Virus record (IMG/VR): IMGVR_UViG_3300020159_001855
Location: 1 to 21,874 of that record
DNA: 21,874 bases
Reading direction: 5' to 3' (one strand)
Source of the DNA: a virus
Part shown: one piece after another, positions 1 through 6,364 of the stretch
Position numbering within the stretch: position 1 is the stretch's first letter
How the letters are laid out: each line of letters starts with the position of its first letter
Translations under genes and position numbers: made by a program
The notes under the pieces: model-generated
The model's input: the letters and a program-made list of their open reading frames with translations, nothing else
What the model was told of the DNA's origin: nothing
The model's database searches: none

Positions 1-1
1 A

Positions 2-520
2 GTGGGCAATAAACTAGGAACCCCTACTATTAAAATTATTATTGATGATTATGTTGTACTCTACGAAGGTGCCGCTATTGAATTATTTGAAAGAGAGTTT
101 GATTTAAACTTGGGCGAGCACGAATTGAAGATAGTTCACTACGGTAAAACAGATGAAGATCACATATATAATCCAGACGGCTCCATTGCAGTAGATAAGT
201 ACGTTTATATAAAAAGAATTACTATCGATAAAGTTACTTTATTAGATAAAGAATTACAAAGTGGACAATTTTGGCCTGTATATAGTAAATCGTATATTGA
301 TACTATAGTTGCAAAAAATCAAGAATTGCCTAGATTTATAAGTCCAAACTTATATTTAGGACATAATGGTATTTGGAAATACACTTTTTTTAACCCGTTC
401 GTAGAGTGGGTTATTGAAAATAGAAAACTAGGACCTAATTTAGAAAATACTATTTTTAAAACCAGCAATAATATATTAAAAGAAGCCAAAGACTTTTTCT
501 TAAATGCGCCAGATCTTTAA
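2..520 (+). CDS. Beta-rich protein of unknown function, possibly 5' truncated
   Basis: I do not recognise a named family. The frame opens with GTG at base 2, so the true start may lie upstream of the window. The 172 residues are rich in alternating hydrophobic and charged residues, as in a beta-sandwich: early strands around residues 8-50 (KIIIDDYVVLY, HELKIVHYGKT) and a Trp/Phe-rich C-terminal half (HNGIWKYTFFNPFVEWVI). The HxLKIV..KTD pattern recalls hypothetical proteins I associate with marine T4-like phages, where a carbohydrate-binding-like fold seems plausible; that is inference. Its stop overlaps the start of the radical SAM gene by 17 bases in another frame, so the two are probably translationally coupled. 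Confidence 0.6.
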   Translation: MGNKLGTPTIKIIIDDYVVLYEGAAIELFEREFDLNLGEHELKIVHYGKTDEDHIYNPDGSIAVDKYVYIKRITIDKVTLLDKELQSGQFWPVYSKSYIDTIVAKNQELPRFISPNLYLGHNGIWKYTFFNPFVEWVIENRKLGPNLENTIFKTSNNILKEAKDFFLNAPDL

Positions 521-1616
521 TTTAGACACCATCGACGAATATCAAATTGAGATAACTAGCTACTGTAATGCTGCTTGTCCACAATGCCCACGAAATAATT
601 TAGGAACAGGCATTAATCCTTATATGCCTTTAGTGCATTTAGATCGTAATATTATTAACGATTCATTTACTACAGAACTATGCACTAATCTTAGACAGGT
701 GTTCTTTTGCGGAAGTTATGGGGATCCAATTATGCATCCCGAGTTTTTAGATATTCTCAGTGATTTTAGACGCAAAAATCCAACACTGTGGCTGTATATA
801 CATACCAACGGCGGAGTACACGATATAAAATATTGGCAAGAAGTTGCTAAGATTTTCAACGGGTACGGTCAAATTGATTTCGGTATAGATGGACTAGAAG
901 ATACTTTACATTTGTACCGGCGCAATGTAAAATACAGCAAAGTTATAGAAAATGCAACAGCATTTATCTCTGCAGGAGGAAAGGCTCAATGGAACTTTAT
1001 TGTTTTCAAACACAATGAACATCAAGTTGAAATGGTTCGACAGTTAGGCAAAGAACTAGGATTTTTTAATGTGCTTGTTCGTAAAACTGGTCGTTTCTTA
1101 AATTTTCAAAATTTAACTGAAATGGCTGCATGGCCTATTGCAAAATCAGACTTTGTCATTGAACCACCGAGTAACGATGAATACAGAAATAAAAGTATGA
1201 TGTTATTGCCTACCTTAAAGAAGCAATACACAGATATAGAAGAATATTTCAAAACTACCCCCATTGAATGTGATGCATTATTAGGTAAAAAAGTTGCAAT
1301 TAATGCAGAAGGATTAGTTCTTCCTTGCAATTTCTTTAATCATAATTTATACGATGCCAGATTTAGGGATAATAGCTTGCCCGGAGCAAACTCATTAAGC
1401 ACTGTTGACGGTAAAAATCAAGTCAGAACATTCTTAGAATCGTATGGATTAGAAAATTTATCCATTAAACATAGGTCATTGACAGAAATTTTTGATAATG
1501 TTTTTTGGACAGATTTAATTAATTCGTTTACTAATAGTAACAGATTATTTGAGTGTGCAATGACTTGCGGAACAAAATTTACAAAAGTATGGGATCAAGG
1601 AGGATCCAAAAAATGA
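504..1616 (+). CDS. Radical SAM enzyme with SPASM-like C-terminal cysteines
   Basis: A 370-residue radical SAM protein. The N-terminal CX3CX2C motif (C21, C25, C28 in CNAACPQCP) would bind the [4Fe-4S] cluster that cleaves S-adenosylmethionine. A glycine-rich motif CGSYGDP (69-75) and LYIHTNGG (97-104) fit the radical SAM barrel. Further cysteines C256, C275, C351 and C355, with the pattern KVAINAEGLVLPC, look like a SPASM or twitch auxiliary-cluster region, which is typical of enzymes acting on peptides or other macromolecules. The substrate is unknown. The start overlaps the upstream gene, and the last four bases, ATGA, overlap the dehydrogenase start, so the three genes probably form one operon. 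Such enzymes are uncommon among virion genes; the pair may modify a phage or host molecule, which is inference. Confidence 0.88.
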   Translation: MRQIFNLDTIDEYQIEITSYCNAACPQCPRNNLGTGINPYMPLVHLDRNIINDSFTTELCTNLRQVFFCGSYGDPIMHPEFLDILSDFRRKNPTLWLYIHTNGGVHDIKYWQEVAKIFNGYGQIDFGIDGLEDTLHLYRRNVKYSKVIENATAFISAGGKAQWNFIVFKHNEHQVEMVRQLGKELGFFNVLVRKTGRFLNFQNLTEMAAWPIAKSDFVIEPPSNDEYRNKSMMLLPTLKKQYTDIEEYFKTTPIECDALLGKKVAINAEGLVLPCNFFNHNLYDARFRDNSLPGANSLSTVDGKNQVRTFLESYGLENLSIKHRSLTEIFDNVFWTDLINSFTNSNRLFECAMTCGTKFTKVWDQGGSKK

Positions 1617-2197
1617 AAGTTTTAGTTACAGGTGGTAATAGAGGGCTTGGGTTAGAGCTGGTCAAAAACTTAAATGGCACTAGCATCAGTAGAGAAGATG
1701 GCATAGATATTACCCGAGATCATAAACAAATTGCTGAAGCCAGCTTGAATTATGATGTGTTTATCAATAATGCCTTCGATGGACCCCCACAAGAGGACTG
1801 GGCAAACTTTGCACAGACAAATGTCTATATGGCAGTATACGATACATGGTCTGCTGCTAGAAAAAATGGTCATATATTTAATATTGGCAGTGTAGGTATG
1901 AAGACTGTTGTTGCTCCTGAACCCCGATTTGAAACATATCGTGTAAGTAAAGCAGCGTTAGAACATGCTAGCAAGCAAGGCACTCAAGCATTTAAACAAA
2001 ACAAAGTGCCTTTTAAAACAACATTAATTACGTTAGATAGACTAGATACGGAGTTATCCAGGAGTCGATCAAATTGGACTGGCAACGGAATCGGTTTAAC
2101 TGACGTATATAATTTTATCAATTATGGATTAAACGTAAACTCAAATACTTGCATTGAAGAAATAACATTTTATTGTAACTTAGACTATTTGGCATAA
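1613..2197 (+). CDS. Short-chain dehydrogenase/reductase (SDR)
   Basis: A 194-residue SDR. From the chosen ATG at 1613 it shows the Rossmann TGGNRGLG (residues 6-13, NAD(P) binding), NNA (52-54), a serine in NIGSVG (S93) and the catalytic YRVSK (Y109, K113). The family oxidises or reduces alcohols and ketones with NAD(P). The frame stays open upstream to 1553, but 1613 is preferred: the conserved SDR fold begins there, AAGGAGG stands just upstream at about 1598-1604, and the ATG shares ATGA with the stop of the radical SAM gene. It is shorter than the usual 240-260 residues, the shortfall being in the C-terminal substrate-binding part, so the substrate is not predictable. Tight coupling to the radical SAM gene suggests a shared pathway. 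Confidence 0.87.
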   Translation: MKVLVTGGNRGLGLELVKNLNGTSISREDGIDITRDHKQIAEASLNYDVFINNAFDGPPQEDWANFAQTNVYMAVYDTWSAARKNGHIFNIGSVGMKTVVAPEPRFETYRVSKAALEHASKQGTQAFKQNKVPFKTTLITLDRLDTELSRSRSNWTGNGIGLTDVYNFINYGLNVNSNTCIEEITFYCNLDYLA

Positions 2198-2234
2198 ATT
2201 AAAGTACACATCATGGAATCTCCACAAATACAAT

Positions 2235-2669
2235 ATGACTTGGTTATTCGAAGGCTCAGAGGTTGAGAATTTACCCGACAGTTGTGTTGGATTTGTATAT
2301 CTTATCACAAACAAAATATCAAACAAAAAATACATTGGCAAAAAACTGGCAAAATTCAGTAAAACTACTCAAAGAACAGTAAAATTAAAAAACGGCACTA
2401 AAAAGAAAAAGAAAATTCGCTCAAAAGTCGATTCAGACTGGAGAGATTATTATGGCTCAAGTCCTGAGTTACAAACAGATGTACAAACATTAGGCTCAGA
2501 CAATTTTACCAGAGAAATACTTTACTATTGTAATTCCAAAGCAATTTGTAGTTATATTGAAGCAAGAGAACAATTTACCAGGCGTGTATTAGAATCAGAC
2601 GAATATTACAACGGCATAATCAATTGTCGTATCCATGGCTCCCATATAAAAAATAAATTAAGCATTTAA
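2235..2669 (+). CDS. GIY-YIG nuclease-domain protein, phage Seg-like
   Basis: A 144-residue protein with a GIY-YIG nuclease core: GFVYLI (19-24) and KYIGKK (32-37) form the two-strand signature, and a downstream helix SYIEAREQF (about 110-118) carries the expected catalytic glutamate. A Lys-rich insertion (KLKNGTKKKKKIRSK) and SDWRDYYGSS follow. Family members cut or nick DNA; T4 Seg proteins and I-TevI are homing endonucleases. Close relatives occur, to my recollection, as free-standing genes in T4-like phages of aquatic bacteria. The ATG at 2235 is chosen because the motif-bearing frame begins there with MTWLFEG; no strong ribosome-binding site is visible. There is no added DNA-binding repeat domain, so homing activity is uncertain. 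It ends directly before the structured RNA region, which makes a functional link worth testing. Confidence 0.8.
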   Translation: MTWLFEGSEVENLPDSCVGFVYLITNKISNKKYIGKKLAKFSKTTQRTVKLKNGTKKKKKIRSKVDSDWRDYYGSSPELQTDVQTLGSDNFTREILYYCNSKAICSYIEAREQFTRRVLESDEYYNGIINCRIHGSHIKNKLSI

Positions 2670-2694
2670 GACTCGCACAAGTCAATATCATGTG

Positions 2695-2972
2695 CCCTAG
2701 ACCTGGATCTCGGATCGCAGGGATGGAAGACTCACCGTGCTAGTGAGCACTCAACCACTACCCGAAAGGATGACGATTGCCAATGCCGCAATTTGGTTGT
2801 TTGAAAAGGATTAACAGGCTAAAAAAGACGTAGCAGTGATGCTACACGGTTTATATGTATGTTAGCGTATAGATATAAACCTGCCGTTGTGATAAGAACT
2901 GAGCTCGAGGTACCGGACAACCGCCTCTGTAACTGCTTTAACGCTAATGACTGTGCTACTCGGATGAAGCAT
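2695..2972 (+). ncRNA. Structured non-coding RNA, candidate HEARO/omega-RNA-like
   Basis: No convincing gene lies here, yet the plus strand folds into consecutive stems. These are CCTGGATC/GATCgCAGG (2702-2721); CTCAC/GTGAG (2731-2747); CAACCA/TGGTTG (2752-2757 with 2794-2799), enclosing a GAAA-tetraloop hairpin (2762-2769) and ATTGC/GCAAT (2776-2792). Next comes AACaGGC/GCCGTT (2813-2819 with 2883-2888), enclosing GTAGC/GCTAC (2830-2845) and a 9-bp stem GGTTTATAT/ATATAAACC (2848-2881). Then GAGG-UAC-CGG/CCG-CCTC with an ACAA loop (2907-2927), and TGCTT/AAGCA (2934-2938 with 2967-2971). The base composition is less AT-rich than the neighbours. Segments such as ACCGCCTCTGT, CGCTAATGACT and GGAAGACTCACC resemble, from memory only, the HEARO (IscB omega-RNA) family. 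Exact ends and the family name are unproven; the existence of a structured RNA is the firmer claim. Confidence 0.55.
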
Positions 2973-2979
2973 TATCATT

Positions 2980-2998
2980 TTTGCCCTGTGCGGGCAAA
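2980..2998 (+). other. GC-rich hairpin 3' of the structured RNA
   Basis: A 7-bp perfect stem TTTGCCC/GGGCAAA closes a TGTGC loop. No T-run follows, so it is not a classical terminator on the plus strand. On the minus strand it would be followed by AATGATAATG, also without a T-run. It may be a further domain of the RNA or a 3' protective hairpin. Confidence 0.55.
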
Positions 2999-3029
2999 GT
3001 GTGACTGATTAATCTGGATGAAACTTATA

Positions 3030-3101
3030 TCGCTTCGCTCTTAAGAAATAACAATAGATCACTGAGCGACAGCGAAAGTGATAGATGTGCGTAGCACATC
3101 T
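3030..3101. terminator. Paired stems between convergent transcripts, possible bidirectional terminator
   Basis: TCGCTTCGCTC (3030-3040) can pair with GAGCGACAGCGA (3064-3075) with one bulged base; alternatively ATCACT/AGTGAT (3058-3063 with 3077-3082) can form. An 8-bp perfect hairpin AGATGTGC/GCACATCT with a GTA loop lies at 3083-3101, followed by only TTTAAAG. The region sits between the rightward RNA and the leftward baseplate operon that ends at 3127, where a terminator for both directions would be expected. The lack of a real T-run keeps the call weak. Confidence 0.35.
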
Positions 3102-3126
3102 TTAAAGAATGATAATATTGCTGTTT

Positions 3127-3345
3127 TTAGAAAAAGGGCAGCCCCGTTTCCTTTGTGGTATTAATGTTGTCTTCGATAATACCATTAATGATTTCTCTTT
3201 CTTGAAAACTTATTTCCAAAGCTTCGCTATAAGTTATTCCACCTCTCATATGCCAACAAATTTTTAATATATTCTTCTTAAGGGCTTTTGAATCTTTGTC
3301 GAAATCTTTGATCATTTCAACAATTGATTCATTGTCTAAACTCAA
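3127..3345 (-). CDS. Small conserved protein next to gp26-like gene (baseplate assembly?)
   Basis: A 72-residue protein beginning at a TTG codon (reverse complement of 3343-3345), five bases after the gp26-like stop, with AAGG just upstream. The first in-frame ATG (residue 11) would give 62 residues, but the TTG start keeps coupling to the upstream gene. The sequence is mainly helical: residues 1-30 are charged, then WHMRGGITYSEALEISFQEREIINGIIEDNI, and it ends ETGLPFF. From memory, similar short proteins ending in a KTG-hydrophobic-P motif accompany gp26-like genes in marine T4-like phages. In T4 gene 51, a baseplate-hub assembly catalyst, follows gene 26; this protein is far shorter than T4 gp51 (about 249 residues), so I do not assign that name. 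A baseplate chaperone role is inferred from context. Confidence 0.65.
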   Translation of the reverse strand: MSLDNESIVEMIKDFDKDSKALKKNILKICWHMRGGITYSEALEISFQEREIINGIIEDNINTTKETGLPFF

Positions 3346-3350
3346 AAGCC

Positions 3351-4193
3351 TTATGCGAAAAAACTTGCTTGCTCGAAAACTAATGGGGTTTCATAGGGTT
3401 TGTTACAGTCTTCGTGTTCACACGTTATAGGAACTTTTTTAAGTGGGCTTTGTTCTCCAAAGCTTTCTAACTTTGATTTAACTGAGTCCCACACTGTTTT
3501 ATTGCAATTTTGAAAGAATTCATGAATCTGATCAGGATCTTCTACTACAACACCTTCTTCTGTTTTAACTCCAGCTACACTTTTACTGATTTGTTCTACT
3601 GTAAGAGTTAATAATCTTTGAAAAACAACATTGAATTTTGCTAATTTTTCTTCCTCACTCAACGAGTCATCTCCCACCACAGATAATAATCGTTGATGCT
3701 CGTAGTTTTCTAAACTGGCTTTGTTAAATTGTTGGTAATCATGAGGCTTGATATAAATTTCCAGCCCTTCTACTTTTATAGTAGAATCGAAATCAGGACA
3801 GGTTATCTGCGACGACAATGCGCCTAGATCCGCAGTGTTTTCATTTTTTCTTTGACAATGGGGACAAACACTGACAAACTCCATGCCTGGACCATATGTT
3901 GCATGACGTATGGCTATCAGTACCGCATCTAAGTCGACAGCGGGCATTTTCCATGCATCTTTGATAGCAGGTACACAACTTTGTATAACGTCCACAGTGC
4001 TTTGTCCATTTAACAATGCATCGGGAGTTTTTAATATTAGCTCATCTTTGGCTGTCATTGGGTAAACAGGTAGTTCCCCGGTAACTGGTAGTTCTAAACT
4101 GCCCGGTGGGTACCAACGTCCATGACTGGGTAATTTAAGATATAATTGAGGCTGTCTAAAATGTTTAGCCAAAGGATTAGCACTATTAACCAT
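3351..4193 (-). CDS. 26: Baseplate hub protein, T4 gp26-like
   Basis: A 280-residue protein of the T4 baseplate family related to gp26, a component of the central baseplate hub at the tail tip. The N-terminus carries the recognisable run LYLKLPSHGRWYPPGS, GELPVYPMTAKDELIL and KTPDALLNGQ (about 17-65), followed by IQSCVPAIKD and a paired CPHC (about 109-112). A second pair CEHEDC lies near the C-terminus (about 258-263). Together these could bind one metal ion, as in related proteins of marine phages; metal binding is inference. It is somewhat longer than T4 gp26 (about 208 residues). It reads leftward, opposite to the rest of the window, as the first gene of a two-gene unit. The ATG at 4191-4193 begins directly after the divergent intergenic region. 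Confidence 0.83.
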   Translation of the reverse strand: MVNSANPLAKHFRQPQLYLKLPSHGRWYPPGSLELPVTGELPVYPMTAKDELILKTPDALLNGQSTVDVIQSCVPAIKDAWKMPAVDLDAVLIAIRHATYGPGMEFVSVCPHCQRKNENTADLGALSSQITCPDFDSTIKVEGLEIYIKPHDYQQFNKASLENYEHQRLLSVVGDDSLSEEEKLAKFNVVFQRLLTLTVEQISKSVAGVKTEEGVVVEDPDQIHEFFQNCNKTVWDSVKSKLESFGEQSPLKKVPITCEHEDCNKPYETPLVFEQASFFA

Positions 4194-4250
4194 ATTTTAT
4201 TCCAATAAATATATTAATACTTATCTTGGTAAATTTACAAAAAATAGATT
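4194..4250. promoter_or_regulatory. Divergent intergenic region with TAAATA box
   Basis: These 57 very AT-rich bases separate the leftward baseplate unit from the rightward tape-measure-like gene. AATAAATA lies at 4204-4211 on the plus strand, about 40 bases before the ATG at 4251, and resembles the T4 late promoter TATAAATA. No equally clear box is seen on the minus strand. The plus-strand leader lacks a strong Shine-Dalgarno sequence. Confidence 0.4.
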
Positions 4251-6329
4251 ATGGATGAAAGAACACAACAACTGCTGGAAAAACTTGGGTTAACAGCCAA
4301 TAACACCACTGGTGCGATGCAGCAGCTAATTTCTGCATTGAGTAAAACTGCATCAGCCAGTAACAATCAAACTAATGCAGCCACGTTGACTGCACAATCT
4401 TTACAACAATTGCAGGGTAGTTCTAGTAGACTCGCATCGGGTTTCGGTGCTGTTTTAAGTGTGGGCACTGGTTTTGTAAGTGGTTTAACAAGTTTAACAG
4501 CTACTATATACGGTGCAGACAAAGCTTTTTCCAGTGTTATTCCTACTTTAAGTTTCATTACTAATACTTTTACTAAAAGTGTTACAGCAGCTGGCACAGT
4601 ATTGAGTGGTTTTTCTGTTAAGGGTCTTAGCTTTGGTAGAGCCAGTGAAGCAGCAGCCGCAGGAGTAGCAGCTACAGCTGAAATTTTGTCGGATGTTATT
4701 AAATTTCAAATTGAAAGTGCTCAAAAAGTATCTGATCAATTTCAAGAACTGACCAAAGTTGGTGCAACATTTGGCGGCAGTATAGGAAGAATGGGTGCAG
4801 TTGCAGCAGAGTTACGTATACCGTTACTACAGTTTGGTAGAGTCATTACCGGTAACATAGAATCGTTGAGTAAAATGGGAGGTTCGATAACTGATGCGGG
4901 AGCTAGAGTAGTTAGTTTTGGCATGGATCTTTACGATAACGAGGACACTTTACTGGCCTTATACGGTAGCATAGAAAATATAAATTCTGGAGTAGCAGAT
5001 TTCATGGCCATGCAAGCCGGTATAGGCAAAGCTGAGACTGTTGACTATATTGCACAACGGAACGCAGTTAAAGAGTATTTGGTCAGACAAAAAGAATTAA
5101 CAGCATTAACGGGGCAAAGTGCAGATGCTCTTAAAAAAGCAGAAGAAAAACGTCAAACAGATTTAGCTTATCAATTGCAACTTAGATCTGAGACTGGCAA
5201 AGATACAAAAAACAATATGGCTGAAGCGTTTGCAATAGCAGGAGCCAAATTCAATGAGGAAGCTGCACAATATTTGCAAGCTTATTATTCTGGCAAAGTA
5301 GGTCCCGAAATGGAAAAATTTGAATCAATGAATCAAGAAGTTGCCCAGGCTATGCGTTTTCTGTCAGACAATCGGAATTTAGACGCAACTGAATTTAAAC
5401 GACAGGTTGGACAGTATTTACAACAAAATGCAGACTCTTTTATGGCTTTTGCTGAAAGTAGAAGAGATTTGGCACAGTTGCCACAGGACCAAATGCCTGA
5501 CGTTGTGAGATCTCAAGTTAATATGGGATCTGCACTGATTAAAAATATGGATTTTTTCCGAGATGCAAGTTCTACAATGGAAAGACTGATAGCTGAAGGT
5601 GGGAGATTGCGAGATACAATGACTGACCCTGCTACTAAAACATTTGTTGATGCTGAAAGAGATCGAGCTAAAGTTCAAAGAGAAATTGATTCAACGGTAT
5701 TAACTAATATGCAAAATATTGGAGGTACTATACGATATTTAAATGACATGACTTTGTCTATAGTAAAAACACAGAAAAGCGTTAATGAACTATTGGAAGA
5801 TCTTAAAAAAATGCCAATGCAAGCACAAAAATTTAACGACGCCGTTGGGGGTATTGTGGATGGCATTTTTAAAAGAATGGGCATAGACCTTCCTCCTAAT
5901 AGATCAGAACGTGGATCAGGATCAGACGCTCTATCAATACTGCGAGACATTTTTTCAGGAAATCGAAATATTCCAGTGTCAGTGAATCCAGGCCAATCTC
6001 CAATTCCTGTGACTGTGGTTTCTAATCCATCGTCGGCAGCTCCTGCTGCCCCGGCCACTCCAGCTGGTACATCAGTATCTCAAGCACCTGCTGTTTCTGA
6101 CATAGTTGCTACAAAATTGGCATCATTATCAACCGAAAATGAATCTCGTAATTTAGCGGCTGATATTACTAGATTACAAACACAAATTGCATCATTGGTT
6201 ACTGCAAATAATAACAACGAACAAATGGTAGCAGCACTGACTGATCAGAATGGGTTAATGGAAACATTGAATGACAAAATGGCAGAACTAGTAGATGCTA
6301 ATAGAAGCATATTCAATGCATTGGCTTAA
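4251..6329 (+). CDS. Large virion protein, tape-measure-like (uncertain)
   Basis: A 692-residue protein not assigned to a family by eye. Residues 1-50 are polar and Gln/Asn-rich. Residues 60-150 are hydrophobic and Ala/Gly/Ser/Thr-rich, with possible membrane-like helices (GAVLSVGTGFVSGLTSLTAT). The middle is helical and amphipathic (about 155-520), then comes a Pro/Ala linker (about 575-605, PVTVVSNPSSAAPAAPATPA) and a final coiled-coil-like helix rich in Asn/Gln (about 615-692). Long helical body, apolar segment and length fit a tail tape-measure protein; T4 gp29 has about 590 residues and also lies near gene 26. Alternatives are another tail or head structural protein. It is preceded by an AATAAATA box and followed by the portal gene, which has its own upstream box. 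Confidence 0.5.
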   Translation: MDERTQQLLEKLGLTANNTTGAMQQLISALSKTASASNNQTNAATLTAQSLQQLQGSSSRLASGFGAVLSVGTGFVSGLTSLTATIYGADKAFSSVIPTLSFITNTFTKSVTAAGTVLSGFSVKGLSFGRASEAAAAGVAATAEILSDVIKFQIESAQKVSDQFQELTKVGATFGGSIGRMGAVAAELRIPLLQFGRVITGNIESLSKMGGSITDAGARVVSFGMDLYDNEDTLLALYGSIENINSGVADFMAMQAGIGKAETVDYIAQRNAVKEYLVRQKELTALTGQSADALKKAEEKRQTDLAYQLQLRSETGKDTKNNMAEAFAIAGAKFNEEAAQYLQAYYSGKVGPEMEKFESMNQEVAQAMRFLSDNRNLDATEFKRQVGQYLQQNADSFMAFAESRRDLAQLPQDQMPDVVRSQVNMGSALIKNMDFFRDASSTMERLIAEGGRLRDTMTDPATKTFVDAERDRAKVQREIDSTVLTNMQNIGGTIRYLNDMTLSIVKTQKSVNELLEDLKKMPMQAQKFNDAVGGIVDGIFKRMGIDLPPNRSERGSGSDALSILRDIFSGNRNIPVSVNPGQSPIPVTVVSNPSSAAPAAPATPAGTSVSQAPAVSDIVATKLASLSTENESRNLAADITRLQTQIASLVTANNNNEQMVAALTDQNGLMETLNDKMAELVDANRSIFNALA

Positions 6330-6337
6330 TTTTTAGG

Positions 6338-6343
6338 TAAATA
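6338..6343 (+). promoter_or_regulatory. Candidate late promoter before the portal gene
   Basis: GGTAAATATCTG contains TAAATA 21 bases before the portal ATG at 6365, a suitable distance for a T4-type late promoter (TATAAATA, read by a gp55-like sigma factor). GGAGAAAAG just before the ATG can serve as ribosome-binding site. It differs from the T4 consensus in the first two bases, and AT-rich DNA gives such hexamers by chance. Confidence 0.45.
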
Positions 6344-6364
6344 TCTGACTGGAGAAAAGTTTTA

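Noticed and set aside
1553-1612. Upstream in-frame extension of the dehydrogenase (20 extra residues).
   Set aside because: It lies wholly within the radical SAM coding sequence; the SDR fold, the AAGGAGG site and the ATGA coupling all favour 1613.
2770-2814. A 14-codon ATG frame (MTIANAAIWLFEKD) preceded by AAAGGA in the RNA region.
   Set aside because: The AAGG is part of the GAAA-tetraloop hairpin and the frame lies across the CAACCA/TGGTTG domain; too short to support.
2859-3008. A 49-codon ATG frame inside the structured RNA with five cysteines (NRLCNCFNANDC...FCPVRAKC).
   Set aside because: It could look like a small zinc-binding protein, but its ATG lies in the loop of the 9-bp hairpin, no Shine-Dalgarno sequence precedes it, and the frame runs through several strong stems that explain the base order better. 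Worth rechecking only if homologues conserve the frame.
2671-3101. Group I or group II intron, tmRNA or RNase P RNA.
   Set aside because: No group I P7/S core, no group II domain V, no tmRNA ends or tag frame in a proper setting, and no RNase P conserved core were seen. The flanking genes are not split.
5675-6058. A minus-strand frame of 127 codons inside the tape-measure-like gene.
   Set aside because: No ribosome-binding site or promoter, and the plus-strand frame is continuous and longer.
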